Shown in pieces: positions 5,900 through 11,961 of a DNA stretch of 14,879 nt. Where the stretch lies: positions 1 to 14,879 of the forward strand of contig LUCD01000056.1 of assembly GCA_001593925.1 (NCBI GenBank), in the 5' to 3' direction. A program made the translations under genes and the position numbers. The DNA comes from Candidatus Bathyarchaeota archaeon B26-1. GTDB taxonomy: Archaea > Thermoproteota > Bathyarchaeia > Bathyarchaeales > B26-1. The notes under the pieces are model-generated. The model was not told where the DNA came from. It did not search any database and saw only the letters and a program-made list of their open reading frames with translations. Positions within the stretch are counted from its first letter, which is position 1. Every line of letters begins with the position of its first letter.

Positions 5900-6206
5900 G
5901 TTCCTTCTTCAAGTATCCGTTCTTCCTCAGCCATCCGGTCTGGTTCCTCTTGTAGCGCCAGATTATGTCGCCTCTCTTCTCGAACTGGAAGTTCCAAGGT
6001 GAAACCAGAACGATGTCGCCTCGTCTAACCCACGCTCTCCTCTTCATCTTCCCCCGGATTCTGCATAGCCTCTGGTAACCGTCTTGGCATTTTACTAGAA
6101 CCCTGTCGAAACCGAGCATCTTCTCGGCTACGCCTAGAACGTCAGTTCCCCCGGGAAGAACTAGGGGTTTATACTCCTTCTCGCTTAGCACTTTTCTTTT
6201 ACCCAA
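5895..6206 (-). CDS. eif1A: Translation initiation factor aIF1A
   Basis: A 103-residue OB-fold (S1/IF1 type) protein that binds the A-site region of the small ribosomal subunit and supports start-codon selection with the other archaeal initiation factors. Family hallmarks are 'LPGGTDVLGVAEKMLGFDRVLVKCQDGYQRLCRIRGKMKRR' (split here by eye into the first two strands of the barrel), then 'WVRRGDIVLVSPWNFQ' and 'GDIIWRYKRNQTGWLRKNGYL'. The N-terminal start is TTG (6204-6206) with GAGG about seven bases before it; no ATG is available nearby. The SSB gene ends 66 bases upstream in the same direction, so co-transcription is possible; a weak TATA-like CCTATAC (6241-6248) could also serve. The stop codon lies within the target duplication of the neighbouring mobile element; any terminator after this gene has been displaced by 1.8 kb. 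Confidence 0.95.
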   Translation of the reverse strand: MGKRKVLSEKEYKPLVLPGGTDVLGVAEKMLGFDRVLVKCQDGYQRLCRIRGKMKRRAWVRRGDIVLVSPWNFQFEKRGDIIWRYKRNQTGWLRKNGYLKKEP

Positions 6207-6272
6207 ACTGAAGCCTCAAATCTTCTATGACCGTTTGAGAGTATAGGAACTCCTTTAGGGAGGGTTAATCTC

Positions 6273-6716
6273 TCAGTATCTCCTTCTCTGGTATCTCCTT
6301 CCGCCGTATCTAGGCTGGTAGGGGCGATACCGCCTCTCCTGTTCATACCTCTTTGAGGACAGATTGTTCTCCGTGTTGACTTCGGTGATCGGGGATGTTT
6401 CCAGAACCTCGAAGCTCCCGTACCTCCCTATGTTCAGCCGCATGTTTCCCCTGAAGAGGTTTACGTAGCCGTTGGTGACTCTGATAGTGTCTTCCTCCTC
6501 TATCTGGTCGATGTTGTCGTCCCAAAGCGTCAGGTATAAGCATCCTGTCTCGTCTCCTACGAGGGCGTCCGCAACCCTGTGCGAGCCTCCCCTCCCCACC
6601 ACGTTCCTAACCTCGCTCTTAGAGACCACCTTGACGATTATGTTCACGCCTCTCGAACTCGGAGTTAACTCCTCAACCTTTACGAGTTCTTTACCCTCTA
6701 TCCCTTCACTCGACAT
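6273..6716 (-). CDS. ssb: Single-stranded DNA-binding protein, crenarchaeal single-OB-fold type
   Basis: From the ATG at 6714-6716 the protein has 147 residues. 'VKVEELTPSSRGVNIIVKVVSKSEVRNV', then 'GDETGCLYLTLWDDN' and 'NGYVNLFRGNMRLNIGRYG' follow the OB-fold of Sulfolobus SSB, including aromatic residues on the DNA-binding face. A flexible spacer (about 105-120) leads to a tail rich in Arg, Tyr and Gly (RYRPYQPRYGGRRYQRRRY), like the RG-rich tails of relatives. It coats single-stranded DNA in replication and repair. The frame remains open to a TTG at 6803, adding 29 residues that do not fit the family, so the ATG is preferred; GGAG at 6730-6733 and a TATA-like GCTTAAGAG (6754-6762) agree. 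The tail coding sequence contains a short repeated unit, AAGGAGATAC. aIF1A follows 66 bases downstream. Confidence 0.9.
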   Translation of the reverse strand: MSSEGIEGKELVKVEELTPSSRGVNIIVKVVSKSEVRNVVGRGGSHRVADALVGDETGCLYLTLWDDNIDQIEEEDTIRVTNGYVNLFRGNMRLNIGRYGSFEVLETSPITEVNTENNLSSKRYEQERRYRPYQPRYGGRRYQRRRY

Positions 6717-6750
6717 TCTAATACACTTCTCCTCATGGAGATGTGCGTAC

Positions 6751-6762
6751 CCTCTCTTAAGC
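6751..6762 (-). promoter_or_regulatory. Possible TATA box of the SSB gene
   Basis: The minus strand reads GCTTAAGAGAGG, which would start transcription near 6732, giving a leader of about 16 bases that still includes the GAGGAGAAG ribosome binding site. Confidence 0.3.
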
Positions 6763-6844
6763 CTTGCGGCCCACCCGAAAAAGCGATAAGCATCGAGGAC
6801 CAACCCTTATCAAAAGTGGTAGAGTCTAGTGAGAGGGGGCTTGG

Positions 6845-7135
6845 ATGAGGCTCCTACTCGACGAGATGTACTCCGGTCTCAAGGAGCATTTCGAGGCCCT
6901 AGGGTGGACAGTCTTCACGGTTCACGAGTTGGGGCTGCGTGGAGCAAAGGACAAGGAGATCGTGGAATGCGCGAAGGAGATGGATTTAATACTTGTGACG
7001 CAGGATCAGAAACAGGCTGAGATCGCTGAGCTCTTAGGAGTCAAGTGCGTGTTCATCTCCAACGCGTTGATCGCCAAGATAGCTGACGCCAAGATTAGGG
7101 AGAAGTACCCGGAGGCTAGAGAGAAAGGTGAATGA
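6845..7135 (+). CDS. DUF5615-type PIN-like (Mut7-C-like) protein
   Basis: The 96-residue protein begins 'MRLLLDEMYS', the first strand and first acidic residue (D6) of the PIN-like fold, followed by 'DKEIVECAKEMDLILVTQDQKQAE' with further acidic residues (D36, D47, D54). These are arranged as in DUF5615 proteins, predicted metal-dependent RNases that are usually the toxin half of toxin-antitoxin pairs. The usual partner, a DUF433 HTH protein directly upstream, is missing; the upstream neighbour is the divergent SSB gene. The ATG has GAGAGGGGG (6831-6839) six bases before it. A TATA-like CTTATCAAAAG (6806-6816) predicts a leader of only about ten bases. The gene meets the winged-helix reading frame tail to tail, 14 bases apart. 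Nuclease activity is inferred from fold only. Confidence 0.8.
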   Translation: MRLLLDEMYSGLKEHFEALGWTVFTVHELGLRGAKDKEIVECAKEMDLILVTQDQKQAEIAELLGVKCVFISNALIAKIADAKIREKYPEAREKGE

Positions 7136-7149
7136 AGGCTCTCTTCGCC

Positions 7150-7347
7150 TTACTCCCCATCTTCTGCAAGCCTGTAGGTTCTCGTTCTCGGGTCTGAGTC
7201 GATCTTACCCTCTTCAAAGAGTTTACGTAATGATCTGAAGACGGTCTTAGGCTTCTTCCCCAACCTTTCTGATATCTCGATGAGGGTTAAGGGCCTTCCC
7301 TCCCTAAGCAACCGGAGAATCTCATCCTCAACCTTTCCCGTCTCAGA
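7150..7347 (-). CDS. Small winged-helix DNA-binding protein without a normal start codon
   Basis: The minus strand is open for 65 sense codons between TGA (7348-7350) and TAA (7150-7152). The translation, 'SETGKVEDEILRLLREG', 'PLTLIEISERLGKKPKTVFRSL' and 'RKLFEEGKIDSDPRTRTYRLAEDGE', is a clear winged helix: helix 1, helix-turn-helix with recognition helix, then the beta wing. It would act as a transcription regulator of unknown target. No ATG, GTG or TTG precedes the TTG at 7309-7311, which would remove helix 1. Yet GAGGTGATC (7346-7354), nine bases complementary to the archaeal 16S 3' end, and a TATA box at 7373-7382 stand in the right place. One extra base after GTG (7349-7351) would explain it: without the A at 7348 the frame reads GTG-TCT-GAG. 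Start lost, sequence error, or initiation at ACG (7339-7341) are the options. Confidence 0.65.
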   Translation of the reverse strand, partial: SETGKVEDEILRLLREGRPLTLIEISERLGKKPKTVFRSLRKLFEEGKIDSDPRTRTYRLAEDGE

Positions 7348-7382
7348 TCACCTCTAGCCTCTTGAGCTTTTACCTTAAAAAG
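7346..7382 (-). promoter_or_regulatory. TATA box and strong Shine-Dalgarno of the winged-helix frame
   Basis: The minus strand has CCCTTTTTAAGG (7373-7384) and, about 20 bases later, GAGGTGATC (7346-7354). The predicted transcript start (near 7350) would fall at or within the ribosome binding site, so the leader would be very short unless transcription begins nearer 7355-7358. Confidence 0.45.
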
Positions 7383-7405
7383 GGAGAGCACATGGTTTTT
7401 AAGGG

Positions 7406-7657
7406 TTACAGGTCGGCTGAAAACTCTTCGTATTCATCTAGTAGTTCGAAGCCGACTAGGTGGATTATGCTCCCACACTTGTTGCAGAGGATCACGAGCC
7501 TTTCTAGGCGTTCCCCCCTAGACTTAACCTCTAAAATTCTGTAGGTTTCTTCTGAGACATCGTCTGGGGAGATTGTGACTCCACACTTTGGGCAGGGAAA
7601 GTCGCCTTCCCCATCGATCTTTTTCAGGTCTAGCTTGAAGACGGTTGACGTCCTCAT
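7406..7657 (-). CDS. Small zinc-ribbon protein
   Basis: An 83-residue protein with a two-knuckle zinc ribbon: C22/C25 in 'FPCPKCGVTISPDD' and C58/C61 in 'VILCNKCGSIIHLVGF'. The 32 residues between hold an amphipathic, charged segment; the C-terminus is acidic (LLDEYEEFSADL). Such ribbons are common in small archaeal proteins that bind nucleic acid or act as adaptor subunits, but no specific family was recognised and the function is unknown. The ATG at 7655-7657 follows GGAAG immediately, with a TATA box at 7705-7718 giving a leader of about 25 bases. The winged-helix frame lies about 60 bases downstream in the same direction but has its own TATA box. Confidence 0.75.
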   Translation of the reverse strand: MRTSTVFKLDLKKIDGEGDFPCPKCGVTISPDDVSEETYRILEVKSRGERLERLVILCNKCGSIIHLVGFELLDEYEEFSADL

Positions 7658-7704
7658 CTTCCATCGCCAGCATTCTCAGCATTTAATGTCACAAGTAGCC
7701 ACGC

Positions 7705-7718
7705 CTTTTAAATTTTAA
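7705..7718 (-). promoter_or_regulatory. TATA box of the zinc-ribbon gene
   Basis: The minus strand reads TTAAAATTTAAAAG, about 50 bases before the start codon; predicted transcript start is near 7685. Confidence 0.5.
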
Positions 7719-7839
7719 GAATCACAAATACATTAAGAACATAGATAGAAGACCTTTAGAGTCTTGGCCGTTGATACATCACTGAGCTTATGGTTAATCT
7801 GGTATGAACCCTGAATTCACAAGCCTTTTCAACTCTAAA

Positions 7840-7856
7840 CCTTAAATTTTTTAAGG
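7840..7856. repeat. Perfect inverted repeat CCTTAAA-TTT-TTTAAGG
   Basis: Seven-base arms around TTT end two bases before the ATG at 7859. It resembles a TATA box on both strands. If it is a plus-strand TATA box, transcription would begin near 7874, inside the reading frame, so it is either a bidirectional promoter, an operator, or a sign that the gene begins further in. Confidence 0.4.
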
Positions 7857-7858
7857 CC

Positions 7859-8053
7859 ATGAATGTGGATGTCGAGGTTCTTCCAGTAACGCCCAAGGAG
7901 GCTCTACAAATCTTAGGCTCGCTGAACATGGACGAGGTAGAACACGTCCTCAACGGCATAAGGCTTCTTAGGAGCATAACCAAAGCTCAGAGGGATGAGG
8001 CTGTGGCGCGCAGAGAAATCATCCTTCTAAGCGGTTCACCAACCAGTTTATAA
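7859..8053 (+). CDS. Hypothetical 64-residue protein
   Basis: No family was recognised. The reading frame begins at ATG 7859 and encodes 'MNVDVEVLPVTPKEALQILG', then a charged helical part ('MDEVEHVLNGIRLLRSITKAQRDEAVARR') and a short hydrophobic end. The composition is that of a normal small soluble protein with amphipathic helices, better than the overlapping minus-strand frame, which is Ser/Arg/Thr-rich. No ribosome binding site is clear, and the palindrome at 7840-7856 overlaps the expected leader. Translation from ATG 7928 would leave 41 residues. It stands alone in an AT-rich, gene-poor stretch and could be a remnant: the frame is open upstream to 7808 without a start codon. Confidence 0.4.
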   Translation: MNVDVEVLPVTPKEALQILGSLNMDEVEHVLNGIRLLRSITKAQRDEAVARREIILLSGSPTSL

Positions 8054-8323
8054 GGTTAAAATACTGGTACAAAGCAAAAAACAAGAGACCAAATACAATC
8101 TTTAATGTTTTCACACGATCACCCTGAATGCCAAAGCAATAACAACGTCTCTGCGAGCTACTTTAAAGATTTATGAACTTAAAATTCGGTTTATAGGTTC
8201 AACTTTGCCTGTTCCGATGAAATGGAAGAATTTAATCCAGAACTTTAGAGGTCTCTAGGGCCAAGAGGTGTGGAGCCTTTAAGCCTCTCGATTAAGCGCT
8301 AACCTTGAATGTGCTTGTTTCCT
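8054..8323. other. AT-rich intergenic stretch with no recognised gene
   Basis: No credible reading frame, tRNA or box C/D RNA was found. It holds short inverted repeats, TAGAG-GT-CTCTA at 8246-8257 and AAGAGG/CCTCTC-type arms around 8263-8290, which lie downstream of the minus-strand reductase gene and might act in transcript ending; no long T run supports that. Confidence 0.4.
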
Positions 8324-9055
8324 TCATGTTTGTTCCGCCACTTTGACGGCGAACTCAAGTTCCTTCAGGGTTCTTATTCCAACCGAGACCGAGTGGGCGT
8401 AGGGGATGCTGAACGCGTATCTTAGGGCTTCCTCCGCCCTATCCGCCAGCCTCCCTCTGGCCAGAACCTTCATGAGGTAGACTCCCTTCCCGGCGTCGCG
8501 GAGCCTCTTCAGGGCTGAGATCATGAGTTCAGCGTCTCCTTCGCTGATTCTGAGTCCCTCCACGTTCAAGACCGCCAAGACAACCTCGACCTCAGGAACA
8601 TCAGCCAGAGCCCAAGCCGTCTTGGCTGAGTGGGTTGAGAGGCCTACGCTTCTTATCAGGCCGTTCTCCTTCGCTTCTAAGAGGAACTCCAAGGCTTCTC
8701 TCCTACGTTTAAACTCGTCCATGCCGTCTACCGCATGGAGCATGAAGATATCCACATACTCGGTCTCCATTTCTTGTAAGGCCTCATTCAGGTGCTTCTC
8801 AATCCCAGCCCTGTCAGGGCTGTAGCTCTTACTCGTTATTACGACATCGCTCCGCCTCAGCCTCTTCAGAGCCTCCCTTATAGCCGGGTAGGAACCATAG
8901 CTCTCAGAAGAGTCCCAGAAGTTCACACCTAGCTCGAACCCTCTTAAGAGAATCTTGGGACCCAGAGGTGAACCTCCGTACACGCTTGAGTAATCGGTCC
9001 CTATGCAAAGCCTTGAAACTTCAAGCCCGGTACGGCCTAAAACCATCCTACGCAA
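8324..9055 (-). CDS. Aldo/keto reductase family oxidoreductase
   Basis: A TIM-barrel NADPH-dependent reductase of aldehydes or ketones. Counted from the longest frame (TTG at 9070, 248 residues), 'LGRTGLEVSRLCIGT' is at 11-25 and the catalytic tetrad is complete: D53 and Y58 in 'NFWDSSESYGS', K81 in 'VITSKSY' and H112 in 'FMLHAVDG'. The later part has 'LIRSVGLSTHS' and the cofactor-side 'YAHSVSVGIRTLKELEFAV'. At about 245 residues it is short for the family (often 280-330), losing C-terminal loops that shape the substrate pocket. TTG 9055 is preferred as the start because GGAGG lies eight bases before it; ATG 9046 and TTG 9070 are alternatives. It stands alone; substrate is unknown. Confidence 0.9.
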   Translation of the reverse strand: MRRMVLGRTGLEVSRLCIGTDYSSVYGGSPLGPKILLRGFELGVNFWDSSESYGSYPAIREALKRLRRSDVVITSKSYSPDRAGIEKHLNEALQEMETEYVDIFMLHAVDGMDEFKRRREALEFLLEAKENGLIRSVGLSTHSAKTAWALADVPEVEVVLAVLNVEGLRISEGDAELMISALKRLRDAGKGVYLMKVLARGRLADRAEEALRYAFSIPYAHSVSVGIRTLKELEFAVKVAEQT

Positions 9056-9202
9056 ACGTCCAACCTCCAAGGCTCATCGCCAATCTGTAACTGGTAGGTA
9101 AAGGAATATTCTGAGCTCCCCAAGGGCGCTCAGTCCGCACATCAATTACTATTATTCACCGAGGCTTTAATTTCTTTCATGCATCGCCTCTCTTCAGATA
9201 CC

Positions 9203-9210
9203 TATAAATC
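9203..9210 (+). promoter_or_regulatory. TATA box of the UPF0148 gene
   Basis: CCTATAAATC contains the near-consensus TATAAATC; transcription would start near 9230, about 25 bases before the start codon. Confidence 0.55.
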
Positions 9211-9253
9211 GTCGTTTTCCCTTGGGTTTTAGTGTCTTCTCTGGGAGAGAAAG

Positions 9254-9625
9254 GTGGCGAGGATGTCGGATGTTAATGAACTCCGCTCCATGGCGGACCT
9301 GCTGAGAAGCGGAGCAACCCTGACGAGTCTCTCATGTCCAGCGTGCGCATCGCCCCTTTTCAAGATGAAGAGCGGCGATCTCTGGTGTGCTCGATGCAAG
9401 AAGAGGGTGGTGGTTGTGAGGGAGGACGGGGAGATAACGGAGGCCGTAGCCGCCCCCCTCCTAGATACTTTGGAATCCACCTTGATAATGAAGATAGGGG
9501 AGATCAACGAGAAGATACAGGGAGAGAGCGAGATCGAGCAGCTCCAGAGGCTTGGAGGAGTCCTCTCCACAATGCTTGAGAGTCTGGAGAGGGTGAGGCG
9601 AATAAAGAGGATGGGGAAGGCTTAA
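9254..9625 (+). CDS. UPF0148 (Sjogren's/scleroderma autoantigen p27-like) zinc-ribbon protein
   Basis: The 123-residue protein has the UPF0148 layout: a short helix 'SMADLLRSGATLTSLSCPACASPLF', with C28/C31, then 'GDLWCARCKKRV' with C45/C48 completing a zinc ribbon, then a long helical C-terminal part (about 60-123) ending in a basic 'RVRRIKRMGKA'. The family is widespread in archaea and shares the ribbon with the eukaryotic p27 autoantigen; its role is not settled. GTG 9254 has GGAG six bases upstream; ATG 9263, three codons later, has GGTG six bases upstream and is equally possible. A TATA box lies at 9203-9210. Its stop overlaps that of the convergent thymidylate kinase gene. Confidence 0.85.
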   Translation: MARMSDVNELRSMADLLRSGATLTSLSCPACASPLFKMKSGDLWCARCKKRVVVVREDGEITEAVAAPLLDTLESTLIMKIGEINEKIQGESEIEQLQRLGGVLSTMLESLERVRRIKRMGKA

Positions 9626-9629
9626 GCCT
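9618..9629. repeat. 12-bp palindrome AGGCTTAAGCCT holding both convergent stop codons
   Basis: The plus-strand TAA (9623-9625, UPF0148) and the minus-strand TAA (complement of 9622-9624, Tmk) interlock in the centre. The transcripts of both genes would end in the same self-complementary sequence. Confidence 0.6.
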
Positions 9630-10260
9630 CAGAAGGCCCTTCCAGCCTCTCCAAGACCATCGATAGAATGTCTCTCGAGACCTCCTCCACAGGGCGGTTT
9701 CCATCGACGGGCACAAGGAGCCCTTCCTCAACCAATCTCAAGTACACCTTCTGAACCTCAAACTGTATCTTGGGCCACTCCATCAGGGACCTCCCCTTCG
9801 TTATCCTCTCAAGTATAACCTCAACCGGCACATCTATGTATATGGCCAGATCAGGGGTAGGCGCGAACCTGTTTATCTCCCTGATCCAGTCGAGGTCGAG
9901 TCCGGAGGCTCCTTGATAGGCGAGTGAGGAGTAGAGGTACCTATCTGAGACTACGATCTTGCCTTCTTTCAGTGCGGGTTTAATCTCATTTTCGACGTGG
10001 TCGAACCTGTCGGCGGCGAAGAGGACGGCTTCTAAGACCGGTGGGGCGCGCCTCTGCCCATGGAGTATAATGTTCCTTAAGAGGCTTCCGAAGGCTCCTC
10101 TGCTCGGCTCGCATGTGTAGATTGCGTCGTAACCCATATTGTTGAGAGCCTTCACGAGGAGACGCGAGTGTGTAGTCTTACCGCTCTTGTCGAGGCCCTC
10201 GATGCATACTAGGAAGCCCTTCCCTTCGAGTTCTCCGGGTTGACGGCGGGGAGCCCGCAT
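9622..10260 (-). CDS. tmk: Thymidylate kinase (dTMP kinase)
   Basis: A 212-residue cytoplasmic enzyme that phosphorylates dTMP to dTDP with ATP. The P-loop is 'IEGLDKSGKTT' (residues 20-30), followed by the substrate segment 'CEPSRGAFGSLLRNI' (50-64) and 'DRYLYSSLAYQGA' (106-118), where the DRY-type motif binds dTMP. 'PDLAIYIDVPVEVILERI' precedes the short lid region. Length is typical, with about a dozen extra basic N-terminal residues before the first strand. The ATG at 10258-10260 has GGTGA five bases upstream and a TATA box at 10301-10314. The gene converges on UPF0148 with overlapping stop codons. Confidence 0.95.
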   Translation of the reverse strand: MRAPRRQPGELEGKGFLVCIEGLDKSGKTTHSRLLVKALNNMGYDAIYTCEPSRGAFGSLLRNIILHGQRRAPPVLEAVLFAADRFDHVENEIKPALKEGKIVVSDRYLYSSLAYQGASGLDLDWIREINRFAPTPDLAIYIDVPVEVILERITKGRSLMEWPKIQFEVQKVYLRLVEEGLLVPVDGNRPVEEVSRDILSMVLERLEGPSEA

Positions 10261-10300
10261 CGCTTCACCTTCACGGTTCTCCCGGTTCTTAAGTCTACCA

Positions 10301-10314
10301 ACTTTTTTAAATTA
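10301..10314 (-). promoter_or_regulatory. TATA box of tmk
   Basis: The minus strand reads TAATTTAAAAAAGT; predicted start near 10283, giving a leader of about 20 bases that includes GGTGA. Confidence 0.55.
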
Positions 10315-10561
10315 GTTTTGAGTGGCCGTGGCAAGTGATCCTTTAAGGATATATGGAAAAAACTTGGCGAATGGGATATGTGGCTTACCTACTTACTGGA
10401 AAAGGGAATTGAGACGTTGAAACGGATTTGCTTAAAAACGCCCGGTACTTAACGGGCTTGATCCTCATTATTCATGAGAAAAACTTAAAATAACCGAACG
10501 TTATTGTTCCTAGTGATTCCAATAAAAACTGAGAGTAGCAGTGTAGGTTTGGAGGAAGGGG
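10315..10561 (+). promoter_or_regulatory. Long EF-1A upstream region with two TATA-like boxes and short inverted repeats
   Basis: Candidate TATA boxes are GCTTAAAAAC (10430-10439) and ACTTAAAATA (10483-10492). The second, preceded by an A-rich BRE-like stretch, fits a start near 10515 and a leader of about 45 bases; the first fits a start near 10462 and a leader of about 100 bases. Between them is the hairpin GCCCG-(8 nt)-CGGGC (10440-10457). ATCCTT-T-AAGGAT lies at 10338-10350. GGAGG at 10552-10556, close before the ATG, is the ribosome binding site. A 19-codon frame at 10354 is too short to support. Confidence 0.45.
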
Positions 10562-11866
10562 ATGAGCAAACCTGAGAAGCCGCACTTGAACCTCATCATC
10601 ATCGGGCACGTCGACCACGGCAAGTCTACGACGATGGGACACTTGCTCTACCAAGTGGGGGTCGTGAACGACAGGATAATCAAACAGTATGAGGAGGAAG
10701 CTAAACGGCTCGGTAAAGAGACGTTCAAGTTCGCCTGGATTCTAGACAACCTGAAAGAGGAGAGAGAGCGAGGTCTAACGATAGACCTTAGATACCTGAA
10801 GTTTGAGACCCCTAAATACTTCTACACGATCATCGACGCGCCGGGACACAGGGACTTCGTGAAGAACATGATCACAGGTGCCAGCCAAGCCGACGCGGCC
10901 GTCCTCTTCGTCTCGGCTAAGAAGGGAGAGTTCGAGGCAGGTATAGGACCCGGAGGCCAGACTAGGGAGCACGCCTTCCTAGCCTTCACGCTGGGCGTCA
11001 AGCAGATCGTCGTCGCCATAAACAAGATGGACGACCCGACGGTTAACTGGAGCAAGGAGAGATACGAGGAGGTCAAGAACGAGGTCGCGCGGATGTTGAA
11101 GATGGTCGGCTACAAGGTTGATAAGATCGCCTTCGTGCCGACCTCCGGGTGGACAGGGGACAACCTCGTTAAACGGAGCGACAAGATGCCTTGGTATAAG
11201 GGTCCAACCCTCTACGAGGCGTTGGATGCCTTCGAGCCTCCTCCGAAGCCGGTCGATAAACCGTTGAGGATACCGGTGCAGGACGTTTACTCGATCAGAG
11301 GCGTTGGAACGGTCCCCGTTGGACGGGTTGAGACTGGAGTCCTAAAGGAAGGCGACAAGGTTATTTTCATGCCTTCGGGGAAGGTTGGAGAGGTTAAGTC
11401 GATTGAGGTTCACCACGTCAGGATACCGAAGGCTGAACCCGGAGACAACATAGGTTTCAACGTTAGAGGAATCTCGAGGACCGACATAAAGAGAGGCGAC
11501 GTCTGCGGCCACGTAGACAACCCGCCGACGGTGGTAAAGGAGTTCATAGGGCAAATCATAGTGATCCACCATCCGACGGCCATAGCGGCTGGATACACGC
11601 CTGTCCTGCACGCTCACACAGCCCAAGTCGCCTGCAGGTTCGCCGAGTTAATAAGTAAGCTCGACCCGAGGACCGGTCAGGTAATCGAGGAGCACCCGTC
11701 TTTCCTCAAGACAGGCGACGGAGCCATAGTTCGGTTCGAGCCGCTGAGGCCTATATCGCTCGAGGTCTACACCGAGATACCGGAGCTTGGAAGGTTCGCC
11801 ATCAGGGACATGGGCACAACGATCGCGGCTGGGGTCGTTAGGGAGATCACCAAGAAGCGTGAATAA
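10562..11866 (+). CDS. tuf: Elongation factor 1-alpha (aEF-1A)
   Basis: The 434-residue GTPase delivers aminoacyl-tRNA to the ribosomal A site. G1 is GHVDHGKST (15-23), switch I 'ERGLTIDLRYLKFET' (69-83), G3 DAPGH (92-96), G4 NKMD (154-157) and G5 in 'FVPTSGWTGDN'. The following beta-barrel domains carry 'RIPVQDVYSIRGVGTVPVGRVETG' (domain II) and 'HAHTAQVACRFAEL', 'GRFAIRDMGTTIAAGVV' (domain III). It has the archaeal/eukaryotic extra helix in the G domain (about 35-65) and is full length. The ATG has GGAGG just upstream. In many archaea rpsJ (S10) follows directly; here a T run and an unrelated thioredoxin-fold gene follow instead. GC-rich third positions agree with high expression, as expected. 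Confidence 0.98.
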   Translation: MSKPEKPHLNLIIIGHVDHGKSTTMGHLLYQVGVVNDRIIKQYEEEAKRLGKETFKFAWILDNLKEERERGLTIDLRYLKFETPKYFYTIIDAPGHRDFVKNMITGASQADAAVLFVSAKKGEFEAGIGPGGQTREHAFLAFTLGVKQIVVAINKMDDPTVNWSKERYEEVKNEVARMLKMVGYKVDKIAFVPTSGWTGDNLVKRSDKMPWYKGPTLYEALDAFEPPPKPVDKPLRIPVQDVYSIRGVGTVPVGRVETGVLKEGDKVIFMPSGKVGEVKSIEVHHVRIPKAEPGDNIGFNVRGISRTDIKRGDVCGHVDNPPTVVKEFIGQIIVIHHPTAIAAGYTPVLHAHTAQVACRFAELISKLDPRTGQVIEEHPSFLKTGDGAIVRFEPLRPISLEVYTEIPELGRFAIRDMGTTIAAGVVREITKKRE

Positions 11867-11899
11867 GGGGCCCTCATGTTCTCTGAGGCATCTTCCTCC

Positions 11900-11905
11900 T
11901 TTTTT
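11900..11905 (+). terminator. T-run terminator after EF-1A
   Basis: CTTCCTCC precedes TTTTTT 34 bases after the EF-1A stop, the form of an archaeal intrinsic terminator. The same TTTTTTATCA could act as the TATA box of the next gene, with start near 11933. Confidence 0.5.
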
Positions 11906-11961
11906 ATCATAGTGGGTAATCCATGTTAGGGGTGGGTGTGTAACCTTTAGGAGGGGCTTCC

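Noticed and set aside
6717..6803. 29-residue N-terminal extension of the SSB protein from TTG 6803
   Set aside because: The extension does not fit the OB-fold family, and ATG 6716 has a ribosome binding site and TATA-like box at suitable distances.
8194..8206. AGGTTCAACT-like T-loop sequence, as in tRNA genes
   Set aside because: No matching acceptor stem, anticodon arm or D arm could be paired around it.
10354..10413. 19-codon frame upstream of EF-1A as a leader peptide
   Set aside because: Too short, no ribosome binding site, and upstream of both likely EF-1A transcript starts.
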